From Dehalococcoidia bacterium UBA5629 (GTDB lineage: Bacteria > Chloroflexota > Dehalococcoidia > GIF9 > UBA5629), in the NCBI GenBank assembly GCA_002421445.1, contig DIKB01000012.1, positions 1 to 6,977 on the forward strand: 6,977 bases of DNA, written 5' to 3'. The position numbers were made by a program, and so were the translations under genes. The notes below the pieces were generated by a model. It made no database searches and was not told the origin of the DNA. It worked only from the letters and a program-made list of their open reading frames with translations. Shown here piece by piece: positions 5,651 to 6,977 of this stretch. The number at the start of each line of letters is the position of its first letter. Position 1 is the first letter of the stretch.

Positions 5651-6977
5651 TTGAAGAAACTCATTCCGATTTTTCTTCTTATAGCGGTTATGTCCATGCT
5701 GCCGGCAACACCTGTTCTGGGAGCGGTTGTAATCGCAACCAGCTCAGCAACCAATGTTACGCAAAATTCGGCAACACTCAATGGGACCATAGGCAATCTG
5801 GGAAGCGATCCTTCAGCCTCGGTATACTTCGAATGGGGAACAACGACGGGCTATGGCAAATCGACTGAGCCACGAACATATACTGCACCCGGCCCCGCCA
5901 GCGCAACGATTACGGGATTATCTCCAAACACCGTGTATCACTTTCGTATGGTCGCCGTATCCTCAATGATCGGAGGAGCGGTTTCACATGGGGCTAACGT
6001 ATCGTTCAGAACCAGCGCCGCACCGTCACCGCAGCCCGTTCCCACACCGACACCGACGCCGGTACCCATGCCGGTTGTCTCCGTACGCACCTTCCCGGCA
6101 GGGTCAGTTACGCTCGATTCAGCAGCGCTTACCGGACAACTCGAATCCACCGGCATCTATACGGCAATTGAAACCTGGTTTGACTGGGGAGAAACGCCAA
6201 TGTACGGCAACAGCACCCCCAGAAATACGCTGACATCTCCCAACCTGTTCAGCACCACGCTCGTTGGACTGACGCCGGGTAAAACATACTACTTCCGCAG
6301 TGCAGCCAGACCAATGCTTGTCGGAGCGCCGCCGGTTTACGGCTCCGAACGCGTATTTACCACGAAGGCATCGACCGGCGTTCGTGTATTCACTCAGCCG
6401 GCAACGGATATTTCCATTAGCGGCGCCACGCTTGCCGGCACAATCAGCTACCAGGGACAAATGAGCGATATTAAAGTGTGGTTCGAATGGGGAACAACCG
6501 ATATATACGGCAATATGACCGTCCAGCATATCATGGGCAATCCCGGCCCATTCTATATTCACATCACAGGATTGCTGCCCGGAACATCCTATTATTTTCG
6601 AGCTGTTGCTTTTCCTCCCGGGATCGGAAGCATACCGGTATATGGTAACGGCATGACGTTTAGTACCCCGGCGACGCCGGGTCTCGTCGTCAATACAGAC
6701 TCGATCAGCAATGTAACAGCCACGTCAGCCACGCTTAATGGAGACGTCAACTATTACGGAGGACAGCAAACCGTACAGGTCTGGTTTGAATGGGGGCCGA
6801 CATCCGCATATGGGCGCAGCACCACCCCTCAGACTGTGAAAGCGCCTTTCGGATTCAGCGCGCTTATCTCCGGTCTGAACACGGGCGCTCTGTATCATTA
6901 CCGTGCAATCGCTCTGCCTCTCATTGCCAACGCAGCGCCGGTATATGGCATCGATAATAACTTCGCCACAGAGGCAG
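5651..6977 (+). CDS. Secreted Fn3-like repeat surface protein (3' end beyond window)
   Basis: An open frame of 442 codons runs from TTG at 5651 to the window edge without a stop. It starts MKKLIPIFLLIAV, a signal peptide with two lysines, a hydrophobic core (4-19) and a probable cleavage after V22-L23-G24 or A25, so the product is exported. Four fibronectin-type-III-like modules follow: about 26-121, 142-239, 243-340 and 345-442. Each has SATLNG-like opening, F-[ED]-WG-x-T-x2-YG (FEWG at 60-63, FDWG 177-180, FEWG 278-281 and 379-382), a 'GL.PG..Y.FR..A' strand pair and a closing F-x-T. A Pro/Thr hinge (125-141) separates modules 1 and 2. No enzyme motif or anchor is seen; an anchor may lie downstream. 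Such proteins are common in Chloroflexota envelopes and may serve adhesion, surface-layer or polysaccharide contact. That role is inference. TTG is favoured by its Shine-Dalgarno and by the complete signal peptide; in-frame ATGs (Met14, Met16) would destroy it. Confidence 0.88.
   Translation, partial: MKKLIPIFLLIAVMSMLPATPVLGAVVIATSSATNVTQNSATLNGTIGNLGSDPSASVYFEWGTTTGYGKSTEPRTYTAPGPASATITGLSPNTVYHFRMVAVSSMIGGAVSHGANVSFRTSAAPSPQPVPTPTPTPVPMPVVSVRTFPAGSVTLDSAALTGQLESTGIYTAIETWFDWGETPMYGNSTPRNTLTSPNLFSTTLVGLTPGKTYYFRSAARPMLVGAPPVYGSERVFTTKASTGVRVFTQPATDISISGATLAGTISYQGQMSDIKVWFEWGTTDIYGNMTVQHIMGNPGPFYIHITGLLPGTSYYFRAVAFPPGIGSIPVYGNGMTFSTPATPGLVVNTDSISNVTATSATLNGDVNYYGGQQTVQVWFEWGPTSAYGRSTTPQTVKAPFGFSALISGLNTGALYHYRAIALPLIANAAPVYGIDNNFATEA
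5726..6976 (+). repeat. Four tandem Fn3-like coding repeats
   Basis: The WG of the signature motif recurs at residues 62, 179, 280 and 381, so the period is 117, 101 and 101 residues. The extra 16 in the first interval equal the Pro/Thr hinge. At DNA level the copies are diverged, but TTCGAATGGGGAACAAC is identical at 5828-5844 and 6482-6498. The fourth module ends exactly at the window edge, and further copies may follow. Confidence 0.85.

Noticed and set aside
5578..5868. Plus-strand open frame of 96 codons starting TTG, with AGGAGG four bases upstream.
   Set aside because: It overlaps the signal peptide and first module of the Fn3 gene in another frame, its translation has no recognisable pattern, and the -35 box of the Fn3 promoter coincides with its start codon. 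The spacing to AGGAGG is too short.
1..6977. CRISPR array, tRNA/rRNA genes, riboswitch or integrated element.
   Set aside because: No short direct repeats with regular spacers, no tRNA-like cloverleaf or rRNA segments, and no att-like flanking repeats were seen on either strand.

Overview
The window looks like a chromosomal segment from a bacterium, most likely Chloroflexota and probably Dehalococcoidia. This is inference. It rests on a DnaD-like protein plus a DnaC/DnaI-type loader directly behind rplI and dnaB, an HNH endonuclease of the 'VLVLN.NYEPLN' type, and a secreted protein made of Fn3-like repeats with the 'FEWG.T..YG' signature. No phage, transposon, CRISPR or RNA gene was seen.

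Layout. Bases 1-88 (minus) hold the first 29 codons of an HNH-endonuclease-type gene with its own ribosome binding site and extended -10 element. Bases 89-270 are non-coding and contain a stem-loop just behind the next gene. Bases 271-4173 (minus) form a compact replication operon, read from right to left: ribosomal protein L9, replicative helicase DnaB, a DnaD-like primosome protein, and a helicase loader. The loader has a zinc-finger-like N-terminus and two AAA+ domains in tandem. Gaps are 14 and 15 bases, and the last two genes overlap by 86 bases. A TATAAT promoter lies just upstream of rplI. Bases 4254-5444 (minus) encode an M20-family amidohydrolase with its own promoter, and a palindromic operator candidate covers the -10 and start region of that promoter.

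Bases 5445-5650 are a divergent intergenic region. From 5651 a plus-strand gene with a TTG start runs off the right edge. It encodes a signal peptide followed by four Fn3-like modules, which are about 101 residues apart for modules 2-4, with a Pro/Thr hinge between modules 1 and 2.

How they fit together: DnaB is the fork helicase. The DnaD-like protein (with an intact YxxxIxxxW motif) and the tandem AAA+ protein are the likely initiator-side adaptor and loader that place DnaB on DNA. L9 is the usual translation-linked companion of dnaB. The amidohydrolase and the surface protein have no evident functional link to replication. The most unusual item is the loader: its two ATPase modules are about 54% identical over 112 residues, but only the second keeps the arginine-finger-like residues.
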